NCBI RefSeq assembly: GCF_002941025.1
Contig: NZ_PTJS01000001.1
Coordinates: forward strand, 5,461,472-5,525,471
Length of the DNA stretch: 64,000 nucleotides
DNA from: Streptomyces sp. QL37
GTDB lineage: Bacteria; Actinomycetota; Actinomycetes; Streptomycetales; Streptomycetaceae
Direction of reading: 5' to 3'
The notes below the pieces were generated by a model, which did no database searches, was not told the origin of the DNA, and saw nothing but the letters and a program-made list of their open reading frames with translations. A program made the translations under genes and the position numbers. Shown here in pieces: positions 14,924 to 23,662 of this stretch. Numbering within the stretch: position 1 is the stretch's first letter; every line of letters starts with the position of its first letter.

Positions 14924-16654
14924 ATGAGTCAGCCGTCCGTCATATCCCGCCGTGTGGCGACCACCGCCGCTGTCAGCCTTGCCCTGGCCGCCGGCCTCGC
15001 GGCCTGCGCAGGGCCCCAGGACGACGGGGGAAGCGGCGGCGGCTCCGGCGCCTCGGGCAAGCCGCAGAAGGGGGGCACGCTCACGGTCCTCAACAGCAAC
15101 CCGCAGGAGGACTTCGACCCGGCGCGGCTCTACACCTCCGGCGGCGGCAACGTCCCCTCCCTGGTCTTCCGGACGCTCACCACCCGCAACCGGGAGAACG
15201 GTGCGGCGGGGGCCGAGGTCGTCCCCGACCTGGCCACCGACCTGGGCACTCCCAGCAAGAACGCCACGGTCTGGACGTACACCCTCAAGGACGGACTGAA
15301 GTACGAGGACGGCACCGCGATCACCAGCGCGGACATCAAGTACGGCATCGAGCGGTCCTTCGCCGCCGAACTCTCCGGCGGCGCGCCCTACCTGCGCGAC
15401 TGGCTGATCGGCGGGGCCGACTACCAGGGCCCCTACAAGGACAAGAAGGGCCTCGACTCGATCGAGGTGCCGGACGAGAAGACCATCGTCTTCCACCTGA
15501 ACAAGCCCGAGGGCGAGTTCCCGTACCTCGCCACCCAGACCCAGACCACCCCGGTGCCGCAGGCCAAGGACACGGGCACCAAGTACGAGGAGCACCCCGT
15601 CTCCTCCGGGCCGTACAAGGTCGTCTCGAACGAGAACGACGGCGAGCGGCTCGTCCTGGAGCGCAACGAGCACTGGTCGGCGGAGACCGACGAGGAGCGC
15701 AAGGCCTACCCGGACAAGATCGACGTACGCTCCGGCCTGGACTCCGCCGTCATCAACCAGCGGCTCTCCGCCTCGCAGGGCGCCGACGCCGCGGCCGTCA
15801 CCACCGACACCAACCTCGGCCCGGCCGAGCTCGCCAAGGTGTCCGGCGACAAGAAGCTCGCCGCCCGCCTCGGCACCGGCCACTTCGGCTACACGAACTA
15901 CATCGCCTTCAACCCGAAGGTGAAGCCGTTCGACAACCCGAAGGTGCGCCAGGCGATCGCGTACGCCGTCGACCGCTCCTCGGTGATCAACGCGGCGGGC
16001 GGCTCCTCGCTCGCCGAGCCCGCCACCACCTATCTGCCGAACCAGAAGTCCTTCGGCTACACGCCCTACGACCACTTCCCGGCGGGCGAGACCGGCAACG
16101 CTGCGAAGGCCAAGGAGCTGCTGGAGGAGGCCGGTTACCCCAAGGGCCTGAAGGTCACCCTCACGCACTCCAACGACAAGGACTTCGAGACCAGCCCGGA
16201 GATCGCCACGGCGCTCCAGGCCGCCCTGAAGAAGGCCGGCATCACCGTCGAGCTCAAGGGGCTGGAGGGCAACGACTACTCCGACACCATCCACAGCGCG
16301 TCCAAGGAGCCGGGCTTCTTCCTCGCCCACTGGGGTGCCGACTGGCCCTCCGGCGGACCGTTCCTCGCGCCGATCTTCGACGGCCGCCAGATCGTGAAGG
16401 ACGGCGCCAACTTCAACACCGGCTTCCTGAACGACGCGTCGGTCAACAAGGAGATCGACGAGATCAACAAGCTCACCGACCTGGACGCCGCCGCGGTGCG
16501 CTGGGGCGCGCTCGACAAGAAGATCGGGGAGAAGGCGCTGACGGTGCCGCTCTTCCACCCGGTCTACAAGCGGCTCTTCGGCCAGGACGTCAAGAACGTG
16601 GTCATCAGTGACTGGACCGGCGTCCTCGACATCTCCCAGACCGCGGTCAAGTAA
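14924..16654 (+). CDS. Oligopeptide ABC transporter substrate-binding lipoprotein
   Basis: A 576-residue extracytoplasmic solute-binding protein of family 5 (peptide/nickel type). The signal peptide ends in a lipobox LAAC with Cys28 as the lipidated residue, followed by a Gly/Ser linker. The mature start GGTLTVLNSNPQEDFDPARL is characteristic of the family, and length is normal. The ATG at 14924 follows GAGAGG at 10 nt; an upstream GTG would bury the signal peptide. It is the first structural gene of a four-gene operon with two permeases and a fused ATPase. The ligand should be a peptide; the leader peptide hints at control by cysteine. Confidence 0.9.
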   Translation: MSQPSVISRRVATTAAVSLALAAGLAACAGPQDDGGSGGGSGASGKPQKGGTLTVLNSNPQEDFDPARLYTSGGGNVPSLVFRTLTTRNRENGAAGAEVVPDLATDLGTPSKNATVWTYTLKDGLKYEDGTAITSADIKYGIERSFAAELSGGAPYLRDWLIGGADYQGPYKDKKGLDSIEVPDEKTIVFHLNKPEGEFPYLATQTQTTPVPQAKDTGTKYEEHPVSSGPYKVVSNENDGERLVLERNEHWSAETDEERKAYPDKIDVRSGLDSAVINQRLSASQGADAAAVTTDTNLGPAELAKVSGDKKLAARLGTGHFGYTNYIAFNPKVKPFDNPKVRQAIAYAVDRSSVINAAGGSSLAEPATTYLPNQKSFGYTPYDHFPAGETGNAAKAKELLEEAGYPKGLKVTLTHSNDKDFETSPEIATALQAALKKAGITVELKGLEGNDYSDTIHSASKEPGFFLAHWGADWPSGGPFLAPIFDGRQIVKDGANFNTGFLNDASVNKEIDEINKLTDLDAAAVRWGALDKKIGEKALTVPLFHPVYKRLFGQDVKNVVISDWTGVLDISQTAVK

Positions 16655-16656
16655 CC

Positions 16657-17664
16657 ATGTCCGAAGTGCTTCTGGTCCAGGAGGCGGGAGCGGCGCCGGT
16701 CGCCGCCCCCGCCTCGGGGGCCCGGCAGTTCTGGCGGCGGCTGCGCGCCCAGCGCGCGGCCACCGCGGCGGCGGCCGTGGTCCTCCTGCTCTTCCTGACC
16801 GCGATCTGCGCGCCCCTGCTCGCCGCGCTCGCGGGACAGGACCCCGACACCTACCACCCCGGCCTCGTCGACTCGGCGGCCGGCGGGGTCCCGATCGGCT
16901 CCTTCGGCGGCATCAGCGCGGACCACTGGTTCGGCGTGGAACCGCAGACCGGCCGCGACCTCTTCGCCCGTGTCGTCTACGGGGCCCGGGTCTCGCTCGG
17001 TGTGGCCGTCGCCGCCACCGTCCTCCAGGTCGCCATCGGTGTGGCCGTAGGGCTCGCGGCCGCCCTGGGCAACCGCTGGGTCGACCAGGTCCTCAGCCGG
17101 ATCACCGACATCAACGTCGCCCTGCCGCTCATGGTCATCGCCCTGGGCCTGCTCGCGATCGTGCCGGCCTCCTTCCCCCGGCCCGTCCTGATCGCGCTGG
17201 TCATCGGCGGCATCAACTGGGCGGGGACGTCGAAGATCGTGCGCGCCCAGGCGCTCGCGCTGAAGTCGCTCGACTTCGTCTCCGCCGCCCGGCTCGGCGG
17301 CCGCGGACGGTGGAGCATCGCCCGGCGCGAACTGCTGCCGTCCCTCGCCGCGCCCGTCATCACGTACGCCGCGCTGCTCTTCCCCGCCAACATCACCGTC
17401 GAGGCCGCCCTGTCCTTCCTCGGCGTCGGCATCAAGCCGCCCACGCCCTCCTGGGGACAGATGCTCACCGAGGCCGACACCTGGTACCAGTCGGCCCCCA
17501 CCTATCTCCTGCTGCCCGCCGGACTGCTCTTCGTCACCGTGCTCGCCCTGACCGTCCTCGGCGAGGGCGTCCGTACGGCACTCGACCCACGGGCCGCGTC
17601 CCGGCTGCGGATCGGCACCGGACGCAAGGAGCGCGAGGAACGTACGAAGGAGCAGGCATCGTGA
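16657..17664 (+). CDS. ABC transporter permease, OppC/DppC type
   Basis: A 335-residue inner-membrane permease of the binding-protein-dependent transport family. Six membrane helices are predicted, with an N-terminal helix (AAAAAVVLLLFLTAICAPLLA), a long extracytoplasmic loop, and the EAA-type cytoplasmic loop SAARLGGRGRWSIARRELLPS near residue 210 that docks to the ATPase. It starts 2 nt after the lipoprotein stop and lacks a good ribosome site of its own, so it should be translationally coupled. The order C-type before B-type permease is the reverse of the classical opp operons. Confidence 0.88.
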   Translation: MSEVLLVQEAGAAPVAAPASGARQFWRRLRAQRAATAAAAVVLLLFLTAICAPLLAALAGQDPDTYHPGLVDSAAGGVPIGSFGGISADHWFGVEPQTGRDLFARVVYGARVSLGVAVAATVLQVAIGVAVGLAAALGNRWVDQVLSRITDINVALPLMVIALGLLAIVPASFPRPVLIALVIGGINWAGTSKIVRAQALALKSLDFVSAARLGGRGRWSIARRELLPSLAAPVITYAALLFPANITVEAALSFLGVGIKPPTPSWGQMLTEADTWYQSAPTYLLLPAGLLFVTVLALTVLGEGVRTALDPRAASRLRIGTGRKEREERTKEQAS

Positions 17665-18650
17665 CCGGATTTCTGCTGCGGCGGCTCGGCGGCGCCGTCT
17701 TCGTGCTGCTCTCCCTGACCGTCATCCTGTACGCGGTCTTCTACGTGGCCCCGGGCGACGTCGCCCAGATCGCCTGCGGTCCGCGCTGCTCGCCCGCCCA
17801 GGTCGCCCAGGTGACCGAACAGCTCCGGCTCGACGACCCCGTGTACACGCAGTACTGGCACTTCCTCCAGGGCATCGCCGTCGGACGGGACTTCTCCACC
17901 GGCACCGGCGTGGAGCACTGCTCCGCCCCCTGCCTCGGCGTCTCGTACCAGAGCGACCAGCAGGTCATGCGGCTGATCCTGGCCAAGCTGCCGGTCACCG
18001 GCTCGCTCGTCGTCGGGGCGTTCGTCCTGTGGATCCTGCTCGGCGTCGGCACGGGCGTGCTGTCCGCCTGGCGGCGGGGCCGGATCACCGAGCGGGTCCT
18101 CACCTGGCTGACCCTGGCGGGGACCGCCACACCGGTCTTCGTCACCGGGCTGCTGCTCATCATCATCTTCTGCTCCACGCTGCAGTGGCTGCCGTCGCCC
18201 ACCTATGTGCCCTTCGGCGAGAACCCCGAGCAATGGGCCTGGGGGCTCCTGCTGCCCTGGGTGGCCCTGGCGCTCCTCGAGTCCGCCAAATACGCCCGGC
18301 TCACCCGCAGCTCCATGCTGGAGACGCTCGCCGAGGACCATGTGCGCACCTTCCGCGCCTACGGCGTCAGCGAGCGCGCCATCATCGGGCGGCACGCGCT
18401 GCGTGGTGCGCTCGCACCCGTGATCGCGCTCAGCGCCCTGGACTTCGGCTCCATGTTCGGCGGCGCCGTCCTCACCGAGTCCCTCTTCGGGATCCCGGGC
18501 ATCGGGCGCGAACTGGTCCACGCCGTCAAGGTCGTCGACCTGCCCGTGGTCGTCGGCATGGTGCTGGTGACCGGCTTCTTCGTGGTGCTCGCCAATGCCG
18601 TCGCGGACATGCTGTACGCGCTGGCCGACCGACGGGTGGTCCTGTCATGA
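17661..18650 (+). CDS. ABC transporter permease, OppB/DppB type
   Basis: A 329-residue permease, partner of the OppC-type subunit. It begins MTGFLLRRLGGAVFVLLSLTVILYAVFYVAPGD, typical of OppB. The EAA loop is RTFRAYGVSERAIIGRHALRGA near residue 235. The first external loop has four cysteines in two pairs (CGPRC and CSAPC), which may form disulfides. GTG 17661 overlaps the previous stop by 4 nt and has AAGGAG at 8 nt. A later ATGA overlap couples it to the ATPase gene. Confidence 0.88.
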   Translation: MTGFLLRRLGGAVFVLLSLTVILYAVFYVAPGDVAQIACGPRCSPAQVAQVTEQLRLDDPVYTQYWHFLQGIAVGRDFSTGTGVEHCSAPCLGVSYQSDQQVMRLILAKLPVTGSLVVGAFVLWILLGVGTGVLSAWRRGRITERVLTWLTLAGTATPVFVTGLLLIIIFCSTLQWLPSPTYVPFGENPEQWAWGLLLPWVALALLESAKYARLTRSSMLETLAEDHVRTFRAYGVSERAIIGRHALRGALAPVIALSALDFGSMFGGAVLTESLFGIPGIGRELVHAVKVVDLPVVVGMVLVTGFFVVLANAVADMLYALADRRVVLS

Positions 18651-20287
18651 CAACGCCACTGGTCCAGGTCGCGGACCTCACCATCGACTTCGGCACCGTC
18701 CGCGCCGTGGACGGGCTCTCCTTCACCCTGGAGGCGGGCGCGGCCCTCGGCGTCGTCGGCGAGTCGGGCTCGGGCAAGAGCGCCTCCGCCTCCGCGCTCC
18801 TCGGGCTGCACCGCGGCACCGGGGCCCGGGTCACCGGGACCGTCCGGGTCGCCGGCACGGACGTGGGCGCGGCGGACGAGGCCGGGCTGCGGGAGCTGCG
18901 GGGCGCGAAGGCCGCGATGGTCTTCCAGGACCCGCTCTCCTCGCTCGACCCTTACTACACGGTCGGCGACCAGATCGCCGAGGTGTACCGGGTGCACAAC
19001 TCCGTCTCCCGGCGCGCCGCCCGGGCCCGGGCCGTCGAGGTGCTGGACCGGGTGGGCATCGCGGACGCGGCCCGCCGCGCCCGGTTCCGGCCGCACGAGT
19101 TCTCGGGCGGGATGCGGCAGCGGGCGCTCATCGCGATGGCCCTGGCCTGCGAACCCCGCCTGATCGTCGCGGACGAGCCGACCACCGCCCTCGACGTCAC
19201 CGTGCAGGCCCAGATCCTGGACCTGCTGCACGACCTGCGCCGCGAGACCGGCATGGGGCTGCTGCTGGTCACCCACGACGTGGGCGTCGCGGCGGAGAGC
19301 GTGGACGACATATTGGTGATGCAGCACGGCCGCGCGGTGGAGCGCGGCCCGGTCGCCGAGGTGCTGGGCACCCCCCGGCAGCCGTACACCCGCGAACTCC
19401 TGGCTTCCGTGCCGAGGATCGACGAGAAGCGGGCCGGCGTCCCCGGCCCGAGGACCGTGCCCCGGGACGCCGTGCCGCTCCTGGAGGCGGACGGTCTCCG
19501 GCGCGAGTTCGGCCGGGGCTCCGGCCGTGTCACCGCCGTGGACGGCGTCTCGCTCACCGTCCACGCCGGTGAGACCCTCGGCATCGTGGGGGAGAGCGGG
19601 AGCGGCAAGACGACGCTCGGGCGCATGCTGGTGCGGCTGACCGACCCGACGGCGGGCCGGCTGCGGTACGCCGGCAGGGACATCGGCTCGCTCCCGGAGA
19701 GGGAACTCCGTCCGTTCCGCCGCGAGCTCCAGATGGTCTTCCAGGACCCCGTCGCCTCGCTCAACCCGCGCCGCTCGATCGGTGAGTCCGTGGCCGATCC
19801 GCTCCGTGCCGCCGGCGGGACCGACGAGGCCCGGATCCGGGACCGCGTGCGCGAACTGCTGGAAAGGGTCGGCCTCGACGCCGGCCGCTACGACCGCTAT
19901 CCGCACGAGTTCAGCGGTGGTCAGCGCCAGCGGATCGGCATCGCGCGCGCTCTCGCCGCCGAGCCGAAGCTGATCGTGTGCGACGAGCCGGTCTCCGCGC
20001 TCGACGTCACGACCCAGGCCCAGGTGATCGCACTCCTCGCGGAGCTCCAGCGGGAGCTCGGCATCGGACTCGTCTTCATCGCCCACGATCTGGCCGTCGT
20101 ACGGCAGGTCAGTGACCGGGTGGCGGTGATGCGCCAGGGCCGGATCGTCGAGCAGGGCGTCGTCGACGAGGTCTACGGATCGCCGCGGGACCCTTACACG
20201 AAACAGCTTCTGGCGGCGGTCCCCGCGCTCGATCCCGCACACGCCGCGGCCCGCCGTGCGACCCGCTCGGAGCTGGCCGCAGCCTGA
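18647..20287 (+). CDS. Fused double ATPase of the oligopeptide ABC transporter (DppD-DppF type)
   Basis: A 546-residue protein with two complete ABC ATPase domains. Domain 1 has Walker A GESGSGKSAS near residue 38, signature FSGGMRQR and Walker B LIVADEPTTALD. Domain 2 has GESGSGKTT near residue 315, signature FSGGQRQR and LIVCDEPVSALD. Each domain has the oligopeptide/dipeptide-type C-terminal extension (RQPYTRELLASVP and RDPYTKQLLAAVP). One protein thus replaces the usual OppD and OppF pair and powers the two permeases. The start ATG overlaps the stop of the permease gene. The operon ends in a strong hairpin. Confidence 0.9.
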   Translation: MTTPLVQVADLTIDFGTVRAVDGLSFTLEAGAALGVVGESGSGKSASASALLGLHRGTGARVTGTVRVAGTDVGAADEAGLRELRGAKAAMVFQDPLSSLDPYYTVGDQIAEVYRVHNSVSRRAARARAVEVLDRVGIADAARRARFRPHEFSGGMRQRALIAMALACEPRLIVADEPTTALDVTVQAQILDLLHDLRRETGMGLLLVTHDVGVAAESVDDILVMQHGRAVERGPVAEVLGTPRQPYTRELLASVPRIDEKRAGVPGPRTVPRDAVPLLEADGLRREFGRGSGRVTAVDGVSLTVHAGETLGIVGESGSGKTTLGRMLVRLTDPTAGRLRYAGRDIGSLPERELRPFRRELQMVFQDPVASLNPRRSIGESVADPLRAAGGTDEARIRDRVRELLERVGLDAGRYDRYPHEFSGGQRQRIGIARALAAEPKLIVCDEPVSALDVTTQAQVIALLAELQRELGIGLVFIAHDLAVVRQVSDRVAVMRQGRIVEQGVVDEVYGSPRDPYTKQLLAAVPALDPAHAAARRATRSELAAA

Positions 20288-20366
20288 CCCTGCGTCACGA
20301 GGCGCCCGCTCGTCGCAACAGAACGCGACTGAGGCGGGAAAGTTACGCCGGTTCACCCCTTTCGGT

Positions 20367-20394
20367 GGTGCGACGGACAACCGTCCGTCGCACC
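20367..20394 (+). terminator. Terminator of the opp operon
   Basis: GGTGCGACGGAC (20367-20378) pairs perfectly with GTCCGTCGCACC (20383-20394) around a 4-nt loop, about 80 nt after the ATPase stop. There is no T-tract, as usual in Streptomyces. Confidence 0.75.
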
Positions 20395-20471
20395 CCCCAT
20401 GTGTCCGCATACGGTCGTCCCCGCTGCGAGTCGCCGATCAACGGCGGCTGCCCACAAGGGAGATCGGGGGT

Positions 20472-22286
20472 GTGCTCGTGCGGATCGGACTCCTCACGGA
20501 CGGTGGCTATCCGTATGCGACCGGTGAGTCCAGACTCTGGTGCGACCGCCTGGTGCGCGGTCTTCCCCAGCACGAGTTCGACCTCTTCGCGCTCAGCCGC
20601 TCCGCGGACCAGGAACAACAGGGCTGGGTCAGGCTCCCCGACCGGGTCGGCCGGGTGCGGACGGCGCCGATGTGGACGCACGAGGAGGCCCCCCGGCACA
20701 CCGACCGGCCCAGAGGCCTGACGGGCCGGATCGCCACCGGTCTGGGGCGCTCGTACGGACGACGGGACCGGCGGCGCTTCACGGCGCACATGACGGCGCT
20801 CGTCGGCGCGGTCTGCGCAGGCACGGAGACGGGGCCGGACTCCGAGGGCGCGGACGCCGAGGCGGCGGCCCGCCTCTTCACGGACGGGCTCTACGGTCTC
20901 GCCGAACTGGCCCGGGAACGCGGCGGACTGCACCACGCCCTGCGCTCCGAGACGGCCGTACGCATCGTGGAGGCGGCCTGCCGCGCTCCGGGCACCGGGC
21001 GGACCGTCCACAGCGCCACCGTCCCCGACTACCTGGCCTTCGCGGCCGAGCTGGAGCGCACCCTGCGCCCCCTCTCCCTCGACTGGTACGACGAGGACGG
21101 CCTCGGCGCGGTCGACCTCTGCCACGCGGCCTCCGGCGGCGCGGCCGCTCTGCCGGGACTGCTGGCCAAACGCTTCTTCGGCGTGCCGCTGCTGGTGACG
21201 GAGCACGGTGTGCCGCTGCGGGCCCACTACCTCGCGGCGCCCGAGGCCGCGCTCGGTGCGCCGGTGCGCGCCCTGCTGGCCAACTTCCACGGGCTGCTCG
21301 CCTCCGAGGTCTACCGGCAGGCCGCGCTGATCACCCCCGGCAACACCCATGTCCGCCGCTGGCAGGAGCGGTTCGGTGCCGACCGCGGCAAGCTGCGCAC
21401 GGTCTACCCGGGCATGGAGGCGGAGCGGTTCGGCGCCGTGGGGGAGGGGGACGACGACGGCGGCCCCGGCACGCTGGTGTGGATCGGGCGGATCGAACCC
21501 GCCAAGGACCTGATCGCCCTGCTCCACGCCTTCGCCGAGGTGCGCAGGGCCGAACCCGACGCACGGCTGCGCATCTTCGGCGCGCCCGTCCAGGGGGGCG
21601 AGGGCGTCACCTACCTCGCCCACTGCAGGGCGCTGGCCGCCCAGCTCTTCCCCGACGAGGCCACGGACGCGCACGCCGTCGGCGACAACCCGGTCACCTT
21701 CGAGGAGATCGGCGGTCCCGAGGTGCCCGACCTCGCGGAGGCCTACGCCGCGGGTGGCGTCGTCGTGCTCTCCAGCGTCGTCGAGGGCTTTCCCATCAGC
21801 CTGGTCGAAGCGATGTTCTGCGGCCGTGCCACCGTCTCGACGGACGTGGGCGCCGTCGTCGAAGTCGTCGGCGGTACGGGGCTGGTGGTGCCCCCGCGCA
21901 ATCCGCGGGCGCTCGCCGACGCCTGTGTCGCGCTCCTGCGTGACCCGGAGCGCCGCGCACGCCTGGGCGCGGCAGCGCGCGCCAGGGCGCTCGAACTCTT
22001 CACCGTCGAGCAGAACCTCACGGCATTTCGCGGCATTTACCTCGACCTGGTGGGCCACGCCCCGGCCCGCTGGGCGACGCCGCCGGATCCTCAGGACCCG
22101 GCCGGCCCGCCGCGCCCCTTCGCCACACCTCCGGAGGCCCATGTGCTGGGTGACCCGCCCTCCGGACGGATGGCCCCGGCGCTGCCCGCCGGGGTCGCCG
22201 GGGGCGCCTCCCGGGTGCCGAGCTGGGCGCTCGGCGAGCGGGGCGTGTACGCGGGCGCACGCGGGGCGGGTGACGGCGATGCGTGA
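20472..22286 (+). CDS. GT4 glycosyltransferase with DUF3492 domain (PelF-like)
   Basis: A 604-residue cytosolic glycosyltransferase. The N-terminal half is DUF3492-like (RIGLLTDGGYPYATGESRLW at the start, VTEHGVPLR near residue 240), the architecture of PelF. The C-terminal half is a GT-B, family 4 domain with GRIEPAKD near residue 340 and the EX7E motif in EGFPISLVE near 438, ending in a nucleotide-sugar site. The tail is Pro-rich. GTG 20472 has AAGGGAG at 9 nt; GTG 20478 is a second option. It opens a four-gene cluster with a membrane protein, an epimerase and a spherulin-4-type protein, suggesting exopolysaccharide synthesis. Sugar specificity is inferred only from the PelF likeness. Confidence 0.82.
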   Translation: MLVRIGLLTDGGYPYATGESRLWCDRLVRGLPQHEFDLFALSRSADQEQQGWVRLPDRVGRVRTAPMWTHEEAPRHTDRPRGLTGRIATGLGRSYGRRDRRRFTAHMTALVGAVCAGTETGPDSEGADAEAAARLFTDGLYGLAELARERGGLHHALRSETAVRIVEAACRAPGTGRTVHSATVPDYLAFAAELERTLRPLSLDWYDEDGLGAVDLCHAASGGAAALPGLLAKRFFGVPLLVTEHGVPLRAHYLAAPEAALGAPVRALLANFHGLLASEVYRQAALITPGNTHVRRWQERFGADRGKLRTVYPGMEAERFGAVGEGDDDGGPGTLVWIGRIEPAKDLIALLHAFAEVRRAEPDARLRIFGAPVQGGEGVTYLAHCRALAAQLFPDEATDAHAVGDNPVTFEEIGGPEVPDLAEAYAAGGVVVLSSVVEGFPISLVEAMFCGRATVSTDVGAVVEVVGGTGLVVPPRNPRALADACVALLRDPERRARLGAAARARALELFTVEQNLTAFRGIYLDLVGHAPARWATPPDPQDPAGPPRPFATPPEAHVLGDPPSGRMAPALPAGVAGGASRVPSWALGERGVYAGARGAGDGDA

Positions 22287-22320
22287 CGACATGAGCGGAC
22301 GTGGACACGGAGGAATCCCG

Positions 22321-23520
22321 ATGGGCAGACCGAACGACGCCCCGGCCCAGGGCGCCGGGGGCGAGCCGGCGGACGAGAGCCCGGGTGCGGTCCGTGCCGC
22401 CGTCCGGGCACCCGAGATCGCCTACCACCCCGCCCGCGGGTCCGTGGTCCGGCGCGGGCCCGCGGACCCCGTGAAGGCGCTCATGCACCGGCACCGGGAC
22501 CTCTGCGAGCGCGCCGTCGACCCCCTGGAGATCGCCGCCGGTCTGGAGGCGCACGGGCTCACCGACCGGACCGCCGCGCGCTACCGGCACCGTGACGTCT
22601 TCTCGCTCGCGGAGGAGCTCTACGCCCGCGTCCCCGGTGCGGGCAGGCCCGTCCCCCGCACCCCCGGGCCGTGGCCGGGCCCCGGCAAGGAGGCGCGGGC
22701 CGGATGGACGCTCCCCGCGCTGCTCCCCGGCGCCGCCTGCCTCGCGACCGCCGGGGCGCTCAGGGCGACGGAGGGGGTGCTCGGCGGTGAGGCCCGTTGC
22801 GCGGTGACCGCCGTCGGGGCGGTGCTCGTCCTCCTCGGGCTCCGGCTCGCTCTGCACGGCGGTCCGCTGCGCGCCCCGGACGGCACCGGCGGCGTCACGC
22901 TGTACGTCTGCTGGCTTCTCGGCTACGTCGTGTACGGCGACGACCTGCTCGCCCAGGTCATCAGCGGCGGGCCCGACGGCCACTGGACCGCCGCACCCGC
23001 CCCGCTGCTCGGGCTCTCACTGGCCCTGGCGCCCGCGGCATGGTGCGCCCACCTGTTCGCGGTGCACGCGCGCCGCCGGCTCGCCGGATCCCACGGTCTG
23101 TCGGACTTCGGCGCCGGCGTGCGCCCCCTGCTCTTCGGCGTGCTCGCGCTCTTCCTCTGCGCGCTGGCCGCGCTGCTGCTCCTCGCCGACCTCGGCCACC
23201 CCGGCGAGGGAGGAGGCCTCGTGGGTCCCGCCGCCCTCGGCGTCCTGCTCTTCCTGGCCCGGCTGCTGGCCGTCCACGGCTTCCCCGAACCCGCGGCCAC
23301 CGGACTCGCCGCCGCGTGCGCCGTGGAAGTGGCGGCCCCCTTCCTGGTCCTGGCCGGGCGGCTGCCCGGTCTCGGCCTCCTCGCCCGGCCGGTGGACGCC
23401 GTGGTCGTCGCGGCCGGACCCGGCGGTGTGCCCGTGCTCGCCTGCGGCATCGCCGCGTTCGGGCTGCTGGTCCACGCATCGGTCGCCCTCACCCGGGCAT
23501 CCGCCCACGCCACGGCCTAG
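22321..23520 (+). CDS. Polytopic membrane protein of the polysaccharide cluster
   Basis: A 399-residue protein I cannot assign to a family. Residues 1-120 are cytosolic, with a helical stretch ADPVKALMHRHRDLCERA. About eight membrane helices follow, between residues 125 and 395. The ATG at 22321 has an excellent GGAGG at 7 nt; ATGs at 22279 and 22291 are upstream alternatives that overlap the glycosyltransferase stop. Its position between a PelF-like glycosyltransferase and an epimerase suggests a role in polymer export or membrane assembly of the synthase. It is shorter than the PelG-type flippases and shows no motif I can match. Confidence 0.7.
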   Translation: MGRPNDAPAQGAGGEPADESPGAVRAAVRAPEIAYHPARGSVVRRGPADPVKALMHRHRDLCERAVDPLEIAAGLEAHGLTDRTAARYRHRDVFSLAEELYARVPGAGRPVPRTPGPWPGPGKEARAGWTLPALLPGAACLATAGALRATEGVLGGEARCAVTAVGAVLVLLGLRLALHGGPLRAPDGTGGVTLYVCWLLGYVVYGDDLLAQVISGGPDGHWTAAPAPLLGLSLALAPAAWCAHLFAVHARRRLAGSHGLSDFGAGVRPLLFGVLALFLCALAALLLLADLGHPGEGGGLVGPAALGVLLFLARLLAVHGFPEPAATGLAAACAVEVAAPFLVLAGRLPGLGLLARPVDAVVVAAGPGGVPVLACGIAAFGLLVHASVALTRASAHATA

Positions 23521-23602
23521 CCGGGGCCCCAGTTCCCGCCCCGCGGAGCCGACGCCGCGGGTCTCCCGTACCGCACACACCTTCCTCAAGGAGACACCGG
23601 AC

Positions 23603-23662
23603 ATGACCCCCCAATCCCCCGCACCGGCAGCTCGCCGTCGGCACCGAGGGGGCGCGCGATGA
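23603..23662 (+). CDS. 19-residue coupling ORF before the epimerase gene
   Basis: MTPQSPAPAARRRHRGGAR is preceded by AAGGAG at 9 nt, the best ribosome site in this operon, and ends in an ATGA overlap with the epimerase start. Its peptide is Pro/Arg-rich with no domain. It probably serves translational coupling rather than making a functional peptide. Confidence 0.45.
   Translation: MTPQSPAPAARRRHRGGAR

Noticed and set aside
14846..16558. A 570-codon minus-strand frame
   Set aside because: It is antisense to the oligopeptide-binding lipoprotein, which has a lipobox and family motifs.
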